A stretch of 64,000 bases of DNA from NCBI RefSeq assembly GCF_014654785.1, contig NZ_BNBD01000015.1, forward strand, positions 1-64,000, written 5' to 3'. A model generated the notes under the pieces. That model saw only the letters and a list, made by a program, of their open reading frames with translations, did no database searches and was not told the origin of the DNA. The translations under genes were made by a program, and so were the position numbers. How positions within the stretch are numbered: position 1 is the first letter of the stretch; every line of letters begins with the position of its first letter. Below are positions 28,801-34,784 of the stretch, piece by piece. Origin of the DNA: Streptomyces mashuensis (GTDB lineage Bacteria > Actinomycetota > Actinomycetes > Streptomycetales > Streptomycetaceae).

Positions 28801-30414
28801 GTGCCCGGCGGCGGGTTGCTGGCGAGCACGGATGGCAAGACCCCGCAGCGTGCCCTCACGGACCGGCACACGGATGTGACCGCTGGCCTGTCACCCGACG
28901 GCAAGAAGGTTTTGGGCGCCACGGCCTACGACCCGTTCGGCACGGTCACCACGAAGGCCGGCTCCCGCCCTTCGCTGGGCTACCAGTCCGGCTGGACGGA
29001 TCCGTCGAGCGGCGACGTCAACATGGCCTCGCGCTGGTATCGCCCTGGCTCGGGCAGCTTCGCGTCACGCGACACGTGGCAGCTCGACCCGAGCCCGTCG
29101 GTGCAGGCCAACCGCTACGCGTACGGAAACGCTTCGCCGGTGAACGGCACGGACCCGTCAGGACATTGCGTGGGTCCGGTCGCCGTGATTTGCCTCGGAG
29201 GGGCTGCCGAGCTGCTCGGCTGGGGAACTCTCGGTGGTGTCGTGGGACTCGGTGCCGGCGCGGGCTGGTGGGAATGGAGCAACAGCGACTCCGACTCCGG
29301 TACGTGGGATGAGGCCGGTGGCCGGGAGTACATCGAGTCAGGGACTGACTTCTGGGAAATAGATGAAACCACTGCAGCCTGGGACAACGCACTCGATTAC
29401 GTTGCCCCGCCCTTCCGCGGCACGTGGTCCTACGAGGAGGACGACTACTACGACGATGGTTACGAAGGCGGCTGGTCCGACTGGTCCGAGCCGACCTACC
29501 GCCCCATCGACCGCAGCGGCGGCCGAACGCTGGCACGCCCCCGCCCGGGCCGCCCGCAACGCCCCCACATCGAGCAGAACCCGAACCGGGGCAAGAACCC
29601 CAAGCCGGCCCCCAAGCGACCACTGCCGAAGCCGGACTGGGAACCGGGGGGTGGCTGGTCGCCCGGCGATGTGGTGGGCGCGGTCATCACTGCTGCGCGC
29701 ATTCTCGAGATGTTCAACAGTGACAGATACGGGTCGGGGCAGGAACGGGAGCCGAACGTACATGTAGCTCCAGGAGCAATGCCAACGCCGCTGAGTGGTA
29801 CACACACCGACAGTGATTTCGATTGTCGAAAGGGCGGTAAGGGCTGGGTGGACTGGGGCGACCGCGACCCGCAAAATGGCATGAGAGCCACTTGGGCTGA
29901 AGCTTGCTTGGACAAGGCCTATATAGAGGAGAACCCGGGAACTCCGACTAGGCGTGATATTAGGCCGCCGGGTTATGAATGGGCAGGACGCTTTGTCCGC
30001 CATTTGGGGTTGGACCCCGCCTATAGCGTCAATAATTGCCACCTTCTTGGAAAGCAGCTCAGTGGGCCAGGAACGGAGCTGAAAAATCTCGCAACATGCT
30101 CCCGTGCGGCAAACTTTCCGAATGGAGGCGAAGGCGTCCAGGACAACATGTTCAAATTCGAAGACAAAGTGAAATCCGCAATTGACCTCCGGCAGGTCGT
30201 CTATTATCGGGTTACGCCGAAGTATGACGGTCCTCGCACCGTGCCTGTCGCCTTCGAAATGCTGGCGATCGGGAGGTATGAAGACGGGCGTCCGGGCGTG
30301 TCATTCGATGAAGTGGTGCCGAATTCCGTCTACAGCAGGAAGTTCGGTCAGTGGAGAAATATGGGCACTGCGACAAAACAGGGGAAGATGGAGCCCGTCG
30401 GAGGGATGAGGTGA
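19876..30414 (+). CDS. Secreted RHS/YD-repeat polymorphic toxin with C-terminal DNA/RNA non-specific nuclease domain
   Basis: The product has 3512 aa. A signal peptide covers residues 1-27 (LMAFVMALLSATEQVALA). A DNRLRE-like region (about 366-548) and an Ig/CARDB-like domain (about 549-665) follow. The RHS start region FGTRAGNYATAATDASV is near 787. Three LamG-like domains lie at about 992-1219, 1272-1502 and 1509-1734. RHS/YD repeats (YDALGR, YDAAG types) run from about 1735 to 3040 and form the cocoon in known family members. The RHS core (ASRWYRPGSGSFASRD, then NPVNGTDPSGH-type) is at about 3049-3098, followed by a hydrophobic segment, an acidic and Pro-rich linker, and a variable C-terminus from about 3305. 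The C-terminus has NCHLLGKQLSGPGTELKNLATC, given here as NCHLLGKQL and GPGTELKNLATC. It resembles the Endonuclease_NS_2 type, with His3389 the likely catalytic base. The last ~600 bp are visibly lower in GC. A SUKH-type gene overlaps its stop. Confidence 0.88.
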   Translation: MRYPRQVAWLMAFVMALLSATEQVALALDQWNRRTVADGPDAPDQFWGTAAGRGHRVPGSATEAVDKGGRRNPLAAPGQLPAEHKLTGRELGGKPQPPRMGPAEPVKAPAALVPQGFSDGKSKELPAQRKERQRTFLNEDGTYTTRFYNEPVNFRGRDGTWKAIDATLVRPTRGMRGRSASGPLWETSSTAVGISFSPSADTDPVVTMKLGEGSSLGYAITGSARTPGKAEGSVITYPDVRPAADVRYVASSDSVKEVLVLKSKDAPTEWRFPLRMDGLTAKPDDQGGILFADGNGKVRARMPAGWMEDSRLAENANQGEISSGVRYHLESENGRQVLAVSLDKEWLGSPERVYPVKVDPSVKGIDATSGTYVQSPYTQDFSSDTILKAGTYDGGKHKAASFLRFDGVENSLKNAWVLDAKLALYNTWSYSCDARPVTIHPITSDWAESSTKSYPGPDTGPSLVSKSFAHGWRPPETASWSCEAAWESIGLGSDGRQLVDDWTHGRKKNYGLAVKASDSDTKAWKQFGSDEYPSGKPSLDITWSQYGATYKVGDFTRPVTATTQGAMTVTVTNQGQSTWGKGGKIQLRYNLYDEAGKEINEQSKIAWTPVPEDVAPGRSVTLDAKIAALPPATYTLVWTMDVLDGPRFTTEGVRGAAIKFAAVNLPPQLTSESPAGGATLNSLTPTLWAAGKDEDHYPSSSLQYSFEICEVDGKDARKNCRSGPQGAAQQWAVPSGWLSWSKTYAWYAYVHDGKDRSNQPFPAYFTTQVPQPAVTGHLGGDGGREFGTRAGNYATAATDASVPTVGPELSVMRTYNSLDPRTDNVFGAGWSTRWDMRAEAENTGNVVVTLANGSRMRFGRNADGSYAPPAGSPTTLTADNSGWVLRDRSATTYWFGSSGQLTKIADGSGREQRLTYTDGRLTEARDMLSGRSLVFAWRDGKVASATAKGTGPGADGLTWTYTYTGDRLVKVCPPGSTDKCTVYEYGDGSLYRSMVLDQNPVSYWRLGESQGAIAASDAPSRTGLNQALYRDVKLGAAGAVSGTSDKGAAFDGGNSYVELPEDTLRTSTFLTTELWFKTTKPGVLVGFQDGRLADGEPNDWTPALSIDMSGKLVGQYWTGRVQPIVSKGAVTDDTWHHAALTAAGTTQSLYLDGVLIGSLTGPIDHRRQSFTYLGAGYSSTGWDGQTSGVRHFAGLMDEVAIYHQSLDATTVAEHYRARSSTGRLTKVTLPSGRVHAKVAYDQGTGRVTETTDDKGGTWKVSAPVHSSGSAAYADTVRSSGPVGYWRFGDRSGATAANDINGGADGAYRDGVTLGAVGAFSDGDDSSATLDGSTGAVEVPTDPLKGAGSLSVELWFRTAKQGVLLGLQNAELGKVPTDWNPSLLIDADGKLRGQLWQGGKWQPIVTARKVTDSEWHHAVLTGSSSGQALYLDGSKAGSLQTAAKPETLDHAYFGAGYSSEGWDGQKPGTRYFSGQLDETAFYNKELSAETVAEHYRARSALISGDGAHYRGTVTADAPSGYWRLDEVGGDKARSKTAAYAGDGTYRKATLGATGVFGPGDNTAVTLQGDGSVELPYGTMGNTSAVSVELWFRTGRQGVLLGLQNAELGKVPTDWNPSLLIDADGKLRGQLWHGRTGKPVISGTPVTDNQWHHVVITGGSSSQSLYLDGTMVGSLNEPSKPETLTHAYLGGGYSSEGWDGQQPGTRYFTGDLDEAAFYPRELTEEQVAEHFRAMRYSGTSSLTSTVTVTDPAGRTSSVSYDALRGQRPVSATDAEGGRTTYAYDSGGFLHTVTDPNGHIAVTGHDARGNAISRTACRDANSCWTAFTDYYVNDKDPLDPRNDKPTVVRDARSTSASDDRYRTTLTYTSLGLPDTTVSADGSRTVTTYTTGQEPAVGGGTMPKGLVRTVTKPGGGVTEYGYTAQGDLAQSTAPSGLVTRYTYDGIGRKLSETQVSGSQPNGVTTIYTYDTMSRIVSETGAGVKNEATGQIHTARVTRSFDPDGKLLSDTTEDTTGGDAKRTTFHHYDEHGLEDRTTDAEGNETATAHDAFGRATRTTDAAGTTYEFRYTATGRHAETVLKEWKDGSLGGVKDLVIVSKAYDPAGRLASSTDAMGATTAFTYYDDGTLASKTAKDVTQADGSKHDIVLEANTYDGAGNLVQRTTGGGTTTVVNEVDAVGHITRSVLDPKGLNRWTAYAYDDAGRVAEQKTALSTQRFTYDKAGDKLTETLVDGEHTRTTKYAYDQRGLAVATVDPRGNEAGADEAAFTASVDYDALGRPVRQTAPPVRTEENGGNAETVRPSTLIGYNTFGQVTEVRDARGAVTRKVYDKLGRATAVTLPDYTPPGGKPVSAVSRTTYDALGRPASTTDALGRTVRYAYDQLGHLIRQSLPETDLLNPAQSSPLEDDAYRFTWTPTGRQLSTTGPTGSRTETTYDELGRQLTSTIVERFPSPRNLVARYVWDDAGNQTSSTTPAGRVTTAAYDVAGEVLSVTAPGGGTTKFAYDALGRNTETVDPTGRKSVQRYDGFGNITGSADYGTGDAVLRSTGAEYDVAGNRTAAISATGTRTTFAYDALGRMTQQVEPVSDEKSITTTFGYDATGNRTRLTDGRGNTTTYTFTPWGLPESTMEPPTKEHPKPGDRTWTTVYDAAGQKVADLLPGGVERRSTYDVYGRLVKETGAGAETGTTDRTLDYDLAGHLVRVGSGDILNPNTYTYNDRGQLLTASGPGGKSSYTYDDDGKMTSRTDKSGTTTYAYDPVGRLNRTEDAVTGSQTWTAYDQAGRVQQEQYLTKPAGATDWQAGAKRDYGYDALGRLTSDKVTSPDGKTDVTASAYDYDAADRLVKKVTSGTAGAGTNEYSYDKSGRMTAWKADGKVTTYDWDEAGNRTRTGTIPSVFDERNRLLSDGSSTYAYTSRGTLGSVRTGSTSRQLKHDAFERRINDGEATYAYDSLDRVTHRGDTAFVYDGGSNGLVSDGTFTYSRVPGGGLLASTDGKTPQRALTDRHTDVTAGLSPDGKKVLGATAYDPFGTVTTKAGSRPSLGYQSGWTDPSSGDVNMASRWYRPGSGSFASRDTWQLDPSPSVQANRYAYGNASPVNGTDPSGHCVGPVAVICLGGAAELLGWGTLGGVVGLGAGAGWWEWSNSDSDSGTWDEAGGREYIESGTDFWEIDETTAAWDNALDYVAPPFRGTWSYEEDDYYDDGYEGGWSDWSEPTYRPIDRSGGRTLARPRPGRPQRPHIEQNPNRGKNPKPAPKRPLPKPDWEPGGGWSPGDVVGAVITAARILEMFNSDRYGSGQEREPNVHVAPGAMPTPLSGTHTDSDFDCRKGGKGWVDWGDRDPQNGMRATWAEACLDKAYIEENPGTPTRRDIRPPGYEWAGRFVRHLGLDPAYSVNNCHLLGKQLSGPGTELKNLATCSRAANFPNGGEGVQDNMFKFEDKVKSAIDLRQVVYYRVTPKYDGPRTVPVAFEMLAIGRYEDGRPGVSFDEVVPNSVYSRKFGQWRNMGTATKQGKMEPVGGMR
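23966..24062. repeat. 97-bp exact repeat, copy in LamG-like domain 2
   Basis: This stretch of the RHS gene is identical over 97 bp to 24671-24767 and encodes LLGLQNAELGKVPTDWNPS and the following strand. The flanking parts of the two LamG-like domains are clearly more diverged. Confidence 0.9.
24671..24767. repeat. 97-bp exact repeat, copy in LamG-like domain 3
   Basis: This is the second copy of the 97-bp identity block at 23966-24062, 705 bp downstream and in frame (705 is a multiple of 3). The identity across synonymous positions suggests recent gene conversion or domain duplication. Confidence 0.9.
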
Positions 30415-31061
30415 GTGTCTCGGGGTCGAAAGGTGGAGGAAGACCGCAGGGTGCCGCGGTGAATGCGCTGCTTACGCTCGTGGCGCCGGGCTGTGGGGCG
30501 GGCGAAGTGATCGACTGGGGCGCTGTGTCGGCGGCCTGGGGAACTCGATTTCCGGACGACTATGTCGACTTCATGGGGGTGTACGGAGAAGGTGTGATGA
30601 GCGAGCATCTTTATATCCTCCATCCTCTGTCTACGGCAGGTGACGCAACGCATTGTCAGATGCGTCAGGAAACCGCCACAGCCTGCGCTGTAGCAGCTCG
30701 GCTGGGAGATGTTGCAGGGCTGCCCAAGGGATCCCCTTATCCCCTGATTGCTTGGGGAGTCACTACAGGACCGGATATTTTGTGCTGGGTCACCGAAGAT
30801 TCGGACCCGAACAGCTGGCCTGTGGCTGTTTTCGGTCGGCACACGGAGGCTCCGGTTGCTCTTTATGATTGTGGCATGGTGGAGTTCTTGCGCAGTCTTC
30901 TGCACGGCGCATTTCCCGTGTGCCCGGTGAGTGGTGCGGAGCTTTGGGGTCGACGTGATGTGAAATTTCTCCACTGGAGGGAGCAGAAACGGCTGTGGGC
31001 TGCAGGAGTGAACCCATGGACCGGCGAGCCCGACCCATATGCCGACGAAGAGTGGGACTGA
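30411..31061 (+). CDS. SUKH (SMI1/KNR4)-type immunity protein
   Basis: The 216-aa product starts at a GTG that overlaps the toxin stop by 4 nt, so it is translationally coupled to the RHS gene. Residues of about 24-80 show the SUKH pattern (IDWGAVSAAWGTRFPDDYVDFMGVYG, seen as WGTRFPDDYVDF, then LYILHPL). The second half has WGVTTGPDILCWVTE and WPVAVFGRH. SUKH proteins are common immunity partners of nuclease-tipped polymorphic toxins. GC content and wobble use are low, like the toxin tip, which points to joint transfer. A later start at GTG 30459 is possible. Confidence 0.82.
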   Translation: MSVSGSKGGGRPQGAAVNALLTLVAPGCGAGEVIDWGAVSAAWGTRFPDDYVDFMGVYGEGVMSEHLYILHPLSTAGDATHCQMRQETATACAVAARLGDVAGLPKGSPYPLIAWGVTTGPDILCWVTEDSDPNSWPVAVFGRHTEAPVALYDCGMVEFLRSLLHGAFPVCPVSGAELWGRRDVKFLHWREQKRLWAAGVNPWTGEPDPYADEEWD

Positions 31062-31150
31062 GAAAATATGATGCTTCGTCGGGGGTGATTCGAGAGGAGC
31101 TCTGGGTCAGGGCTTTTCGTCAGGAGTCTGTCCCTCGGCGGTAAATCACC

Positions 31151-31189
31151 CGTGGCTGTCGGCCCATGAGGCAAGGGCCGGCAGCCACG
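31151..31189. terminator. Terminator after the immunity gene
   Basis: A 15-bp stem (CGTGGCTGTCGGCCC at 31151-31165 with GGGCCGGCAGCCACG at 31175-31189, one G-T pair) has a 9-nt loop. It sits between the + strand immunity gene and the - strand small gene and can stop transcription from both sides. Confidence 0.8.
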
Positions 31190-31200
31190 TAGTAGGAGTT

Positions 31201-31410
31201 TCAGACGTGGGCGAGGCGCTGGTGGACGCCCATTTCGGTCGCCATGCGGGCGGCGGTGTCCCGGTCACCGGCTTCGAGGGCGCGGGCCCGGGTGCGCTTG
31301 ATGACCCAGCAGTCCTCGCAACGCGGTGGTGCACCGGTGGTGGTGTCCCAGCGTTGCAGCGTCCGGCGGTTGGTCTCGGCAACTTTGGGCCGCAGCTCGT
31401 CGGCGGTCAC
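31201..31410 (-). CDS. Small protein with CEDC motif, second gene of intact micro-operon (69 aa)
   Basis: The product MTADELRPKVAETNRRTLQR... contains PPRCEDCWVIKRTRARAL and ends RLAHV. It is the intact paralogue of the 74-aa frame at 19275-19499. Its GTG overlaps the upstream stop (GTGA), so it is coupled to the 45-aa gene. The Cys-x-x-Cys and many Arg/Glu residues suggest a small metal- or nucleic-acid-binding protein; I do not recognise the family. The pair diverges from the XRE regulator gene. Confidence 0.65.
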   Translation of the reverse strand: MTADELRPKVAETNRRTLQRWDTTTGAPPRCEDCWVIKRTRARALEAGDRDTAARMATEMGVHQRLAHV

Positions 31411-31550
31411 CGGTGTGTCTCCGCGTGCTCGCGGGGGACGAAGTCGTGGCGGGGGAGGGGCTGCGGGGTGTGCGCGGGGGGCGCGGTACGGGAGGCGAAT
31501 CGAGCCCTTACGCGGCTCGCCCAGCGGGAGATAACGTGACGCACGTCGAC
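31207..31550. repeat. Right copy of the ~350-bp direct repeat flanking the RHS toxin locus
   Basis: This segment matches 19296-19670 in the same orientation and includes nearly all of both small genes. Homology stops at GTCGAC, just before the AAGGAG ribosome-binding site, so only this copy keeps its upstream control region. Confidence 0.9.
31407..31544 (-). CDS. First gene of the micro-operon divergent from the XRE regulator (45 aa)
   Basis: The GTG at 31544 is preceded 7 nt upstream by a perfect AAGGAG, and an in-frame stop lies just before that, so the start is well fixed. The 45-aa product (VRHVISRWASRVRARFASRT and PAHTPQPLPRHDFVPREH) is basic and Pro-rich. Its stop overlaps the start of the 69-aa gene. 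Relative to the left copy it lacks an 11-residue segment, as expected from slippage between GACTTCGTC repeats. Function unknown. Confidence 0.6.
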   Translation of the reverse strand: MRHVISRWASRVRARFASRTAPPAHTPQPLPRHDFVPREHAETHR

Positions 31551-31662
31551 GCTCCTTGGTCAGCGTTGGCCATGCCCCCGGGCCGTTAGCGCGGTCGCGG
31601 GGGTCCTGTGTGTTGCTCGGTGATCAGCGTGCGATGTCCCCGTGCTCACGCGGGAGTTGACC

Positions 31663-31698
31663 GGCGTTGACTAAACTGGGGTCCACGCAGTCAACGCC
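31663..31698. promoter_or_regulatory. Perfect inverted repeat between micro-operon and XRE gene
   Basis: GGCGTTGACT (31663-31672) and AGTCAACGCC (31689-31698) are perfect 10-bp arms with 16 bp between them. The arms contain TTGACT on each strand, which could double as -35 hexamers for the two divergent genes. It lies 12 bp upstream of the XRE start and is a natural site for autoregulation. Confidence 0.6.
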
Positions 31699-31710
31699 CA
31701 GGGGTTCACC

Positions 31711-32688
31711 GTGAGCGACTTCGCCGAGCTGGCCCGCCGCGCCCTCCGCGACAGCGGCTATTCGTTGCGTGCGGCGGCGCGGGCGTTGAATTACGACCCC
31801 GCCTACGTCTCCCGTGTGCTCAGCGGAAAGCAGCGGCCCTCGCCGCAGTTCGTGGAGGCGCTGAACGCGCTCGTGGGACGGCCGGTGCTGCCCGGGCCAC
31901 GCGAAGCTCCCGCCGAGCCCGGTGTCGACGGGGATCTCGCGCACATGCGCGCCACCGTCGCGTACGTCCTCGACCACGACAACCGGCACGGTGCCACGGG
32001 CCGGCGAGACGCCGCGCGAGCGGCCTTCCTCGAAGCGCACATGCTGGCCTGCCATGCCGGTGACCGGCCGCAGGAGTGGTTCGTCCTCGACATGCTCGCC
32101 ATGCACGCCCTCGAGGACGGCCGCACTGGCGAAGCGCTGGTCATCGCCGACGAGCTGCTGTCGCGGCTGCGCCTTCCACCCCGGGTCGCGCTCATGGCGC
32201 GGGTTCGCAAGGCGCGGGCGCTCGCCGCCACGGGGGACCGTTGCCGGTGCATGGCCGAGCTGGGGGCCGCCTGGGCCGCGCTGAGCGAGTCGGTCGGTCC
32301 TCGCGACCCGTCGTGGACCTGGTGGATCAACGAACTGGAGATCGCCGGTCATGAGGGGGAGGCCCTGCTGACGCTCGGCGACGCGCCAGCTGCCGTCCCG
32401 CGGCTCCGGCGGGCGCACGAGCTGAGCCAAGCGTTCCGCGCCGACGGCAGGGGCACGCTCTACTACACGGTCTCGTTGCTGACGGCCTACGCGAGGGCTG
32501 GGGACTGGGCCGAGTGCGAGGCGACGCTGCTCGCCTTCCCGGGGTTGCTCGACGCGGTGGGTTCCGGGCGCAATCGCCGCCGTCTCCGCACCACCCTCCG
32601 CGAGATCGTCCGCGACCCCCACGCCCCCACCGGCCTCACCGGCCTCACCCGCGACGTCGCCCGGCTGCCGCAGCTCGCCGCCTCCTGA
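31711..32688 (+). CDS. XRE-family helix-turn-helix regulator with helical sensor domain
   Basis: The 325-aa protein has an N-terminal Cro/C1-type HTH (residues 1-50: LARRALRDSGYSLRAAARAL, YDPAYVSRVLSGKQRPSPQF). About 250 residues follow with TPR-like helical repeats (FVLDMLAMHALEDGRTGEAL, VRKARALAATGDRCRCMAEL). Such Streptomyces regulators often sit beside a tiny partner gene and control it. Here the partner unit is the divergent 45/69-aa pair. CAGGGG precedes the GTG. It is convergent with the XRE-cupin gene, 9 bp away. Confidence 0.82.
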   Translation: MSDFAELARRALRDSGYSLRAAARALNYDPAYVSRVLSGKQRPSPQFVEALNALVGRPVLPGPREAPAEPGVDGDLAHMRATVAYVLDHDNRHGATGRRDAARAAFLEAHMLACHAGDRPQEWFVLDMLAMHALEDGRTGEALVIADELLSRLRLPPRVALMARVRKARALAATGDRCRCMAELGAAWAALSESVGPRDPSWTWWINELEIAGHEGEALLTLGDAPAAVPRLRRAHELSQAFRADGRGTLYYTVSLLTAYARAGDWAECEATLLAFPGLLDAVGSGRNRRRLRTTLREIVRDPHAPTGLTGLTRDVARLPQLAAS

Positions 32689-32697
32689 CGCCGGAGG

Positions 32698-33279
32698 TCA
32701 CGGTGTCGCCGACGGTCCGGTGCGGACGACGGCCTGGTCGCCGTGCGGACCGAACAGGTGCAGGATCTCCACGGCGTTGGGGCCGGCGGGCCCGAACCAG
32801 TGCGGTTCGCCGGTGTCGAACTCCGCCACCTCGCCCGGGCGGAGCGTGAACTCGCGCTCCCCGAGGAGGAGGCGGAGTTCGCCGGCGAGGACGTAGAGCC
32901 ATTCGTAGCCGGCGTGGGTCACGAGCCTGGGCTCGCGGGGCGCGAGCACCTGCTTGAAGACCTGGACCCGGCCCGGGTACTGGGTCAGGGGCACGAGGAC
33001 GTCGCCGCGTCGCTCCCGGCGGCGGGGCCGGAGGTGCACGCGCGGGTCGCCGGTGGCCGGTGCCGCCACCAACTGGTCCAGGGCGACGCGGTGGGTCCGG
33101 GCGAGCGGGATGAGCAGGTCGAGCGTGGGGCGGCGCTTGCCGGACTCCAGGCGGGACAGGGTGCTCACGGAGATCCCGGTGTCTTCCGCGACCGCTTCGA
33201 GGGTGAGTCCGCGGTCACTGCGCAGGGCCCGCAGCCGGGGCCCGATGCTGTCGAGGATCTGGGAGAGCTCGTCGTCCAT
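32698..33279 (-). CDS. XRE-cupin transcriptional regulator
   Basis: The 193-aa protein joins an N-terminal HTH (residues of about 12-65: LRALRSDRGLTLEAVAEDTG, SVSTLSRLESGKRRPTLDL) to a C-terminal cupin (HAGYEWLYVLAGELRLLLGE, FTLRPGEVAEFDTGEPHWF). This layout is typical of small-molecule-responsive repressors such as SutR/PuuR-like proteins. I take ATG 33279 (MDDELSQIL) because the HTH follows directly. It diverges from an efflux gene, its probable target. Confidence 0.88.
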   Translation of the reverse strand: MDDELSQILDSIGPRLRALRSDRGLTLEAVAEDTGISVSTLSRLESGKRRPTLDLLIPLARTHRVALDQLVAAPATGDPRVHLRPRRRERRGDVLVPLTQYPGRVQVFKQVLAPREPRLVTHAGYEWLYVLAGELRLLLGEREFTLRPGEVAEFDTGEPHWFGPAGPNAVEILHLFGPHGDQAVVRTGPSATP

Positions 33280-33287
33280 GGGCCCAT

Positions 33288-33304
33288 TTTGCAACTTTCG
33301 CAAA
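33288..33304. promoter_or_regulatory. Candidate operator of the XRE-cupin/exporter pair
   Basis: TTTGC and GCAAA flank 7 bp (AACTTTC) in an A/T-rich patch 8 bp upstream of the XRE-cupin ATG. It lies in the 97-bp divergent gap to the exporter gene. The dyad is short but is the only one there. Confidence 0.45.
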
Positions 33305-33376
33305 TCTCCTGGGCCCGGCGCCCTTCCGCGATCAACCCTGAGACCGCAGAAGAAACCCGGACTGAAGGCGGGGCCC

Positions 33377-34783
33377 GTGACCACGACAACCTTGACGACC
33401 CCGGCCAGCCGGCCCGCACTGAGCACGCGCCGGCGCTGGACCGTACTGGCGGTGTGCGCGCTGAGCATGTTCCTCGTCGGCCTGGACACCACGATCGTCA
33501 ACGTGGGCCTGCCGGAGATCGGCCGGGGCCTGGGCGTGGGCACCAGCGGCCTGGAATGGGTCGTGGACGCCTACACGGTGGTACTGGCCAGCCTCCTCAT
33601 CGCCTCCGGGGCGCTCGCGGACCGCTTCGGCCGGCGCCGGGTGTTCCAGTGCGGACTGGTCGCCTTCGGTACCGCCTCGGTGGCGTGCGCGGTCGCCCCT
33701 TCGCTCGGGGTCCTGGTCGCGGCACGGGCCGTCCAGGGGGTCGGGGCCTCGATGCTGAGCCCCGTGGCGCTGGCGATCGTGGTGAACGCGATGCCCGACC
33801 CACGGGAGCGGGCCCGGGCGATCGGCGTCTGGGCGTCGGTCTTCGGCCTCAGCATGGCGGCGGGCCCGGTCACGGGCGGGGCGCTCATCGCCGCGTTCGG
33901 CTGGCGGTCGGTCTTCTGGATCAACGCCCCGGTGATCGTCGCGACCCTGGTCCTGGTCGCCGTGTTCGTGCCGGAGTCCCGCGGAGAGCGCGCCCGCCGT
34001 CCCGACCTGCCCGGCCAGGCCCTCCTCACCCTGGCCCTGTGCGCGTCGGTCGGCGTCCTCATCGAAGGGCCGCGCATCGGCTGGACCTCACCCGTGGCCC
34101 TGGCGGGCTACGCCGTGATCGTCGCGACGACGGCCGCCTTCGTCCGGGTCGAGCGCGGCAGCCGCGATCCCCTGATGGACCTGGCACTCTTCCGCCGCCC
34201 GCCGTTCGCCATGGCGGCGCTGGGCGCGGTGGCGGTGTTCGTCGCGCTGAACGTGACGCTTCTGCTCAACACGCTCTACCTGCAGCACGCACGCGGATGG
34301 ACACCGCTGGCGACGGGCATGGCGACGCTGCCGATGGCGCTCGGAGCGACCGTGTGCGCGCCCTGGTCGGGCAACCTGGTGGGACGCGTGGGCCCCAGGC
34401 TGCCGCTCCTGCTGGCGGGCGGGTTCATCGCGGCCGGTGGTCTGTGCCTGACCGGCCTGGCCCAGGACACGAACATCGTGCTGCTCCTGCTCGCCTACCT
34501 GCTCATAGGAACGGGATTCGGCTTCGCCAACGCGCCGATCACCAACACGGCGGTCAGCGGCCTGCCCCCGTCCCGCGCCGGAGTGGCGGGGGCCATCACG
34601 TCCACGGCACGCCAGGTGGGTTCGGCGATCGGCATCGCGGTGGCAGGTGCCCTGGTCACGAACGCCGGCCCGTCGGCCCTCGCCGCTGCGACGCACCCGG
34701 GCTGGCTCCTGGTGGCGGGGTGCGGCCTGCTGCTCATTCCGGTGGCGCGGGCTGCCGCAGCCCGCCGCCCAGTGACCTCGTGA
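33377..34783 (+). CDS. MFS drug exporter, EmrB/QacA (DHA2) type
   Basis: The 468-aa protein is almost wholly hydrophobic with about 14 transmembrane helices, as usual for the DHA2 family. Motif A appears as GALADRFGRRRVF, motif C as GLSMAAGPVTGGAL, and the TM1 motif as LDTTIVNVGLPEI. It probably exports a drug or an endogenous metabolite by proton antiport. The GTG at 33377 gives the shortest N-terminus before TM1. Divergent regulation by the XRE-cupin gene is likely. Confidence 0.9.
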   Translation: MTTTTLTTPASRPALSTRRRWTVLAVCALSMFLVGLDTTIVNVGLPEIGRGLGVGTSGLEWVVDAYTVVLASLLIASGALADRFGRRRVFQCGLVAFGTASVACAVAPSLGVLVAARAVQGVGASMLSPVALAIVVNAMPDPRERARAIGVWASVFGLSMAAGPVTGGALIAAFGWRSVFWINAPVIVATLVLVAVFVPESRGERARRPDLPGQALLTLALCASVGVLIEGPRIGWTSPVALAGYAVIVATTAAFVRVERGSRDPLMDLALFRRPPFAMAALGAVAVFVALNVTLLLNTLYLQHARGWTPLATGMATLPMALGATVCAPWSGNLVGRVGPRLPLLLAGGFIAAGGLCLTGLAQDTNIVLLLLAYLLIGTGFGFANAPITNTAVSGLPPSRAGVAGAITSTARQVGSAIGIAVAGALVTNAGPSALAAATHPGWLLVAGCGLLLIPVARAAAARRPVTS

Positions 34784-34784
34784 C

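Noticed and set aside
19275..31550. The RHS segment as an insertion sequence, prophage or integrative element.
   Set aside because: No transposase, integrase, tRNA attachment site or phage structural gene is visible; the flanking direct repeats are partial gene duplicates, not terminal inverted repeats.
32954..33376. N-terminal extension of the exporter frame upstream of GTG 33377.
   Set aside because: It overlaps the divergent XRE-cupin gene and encodes a basic shadow sequence before TM1.
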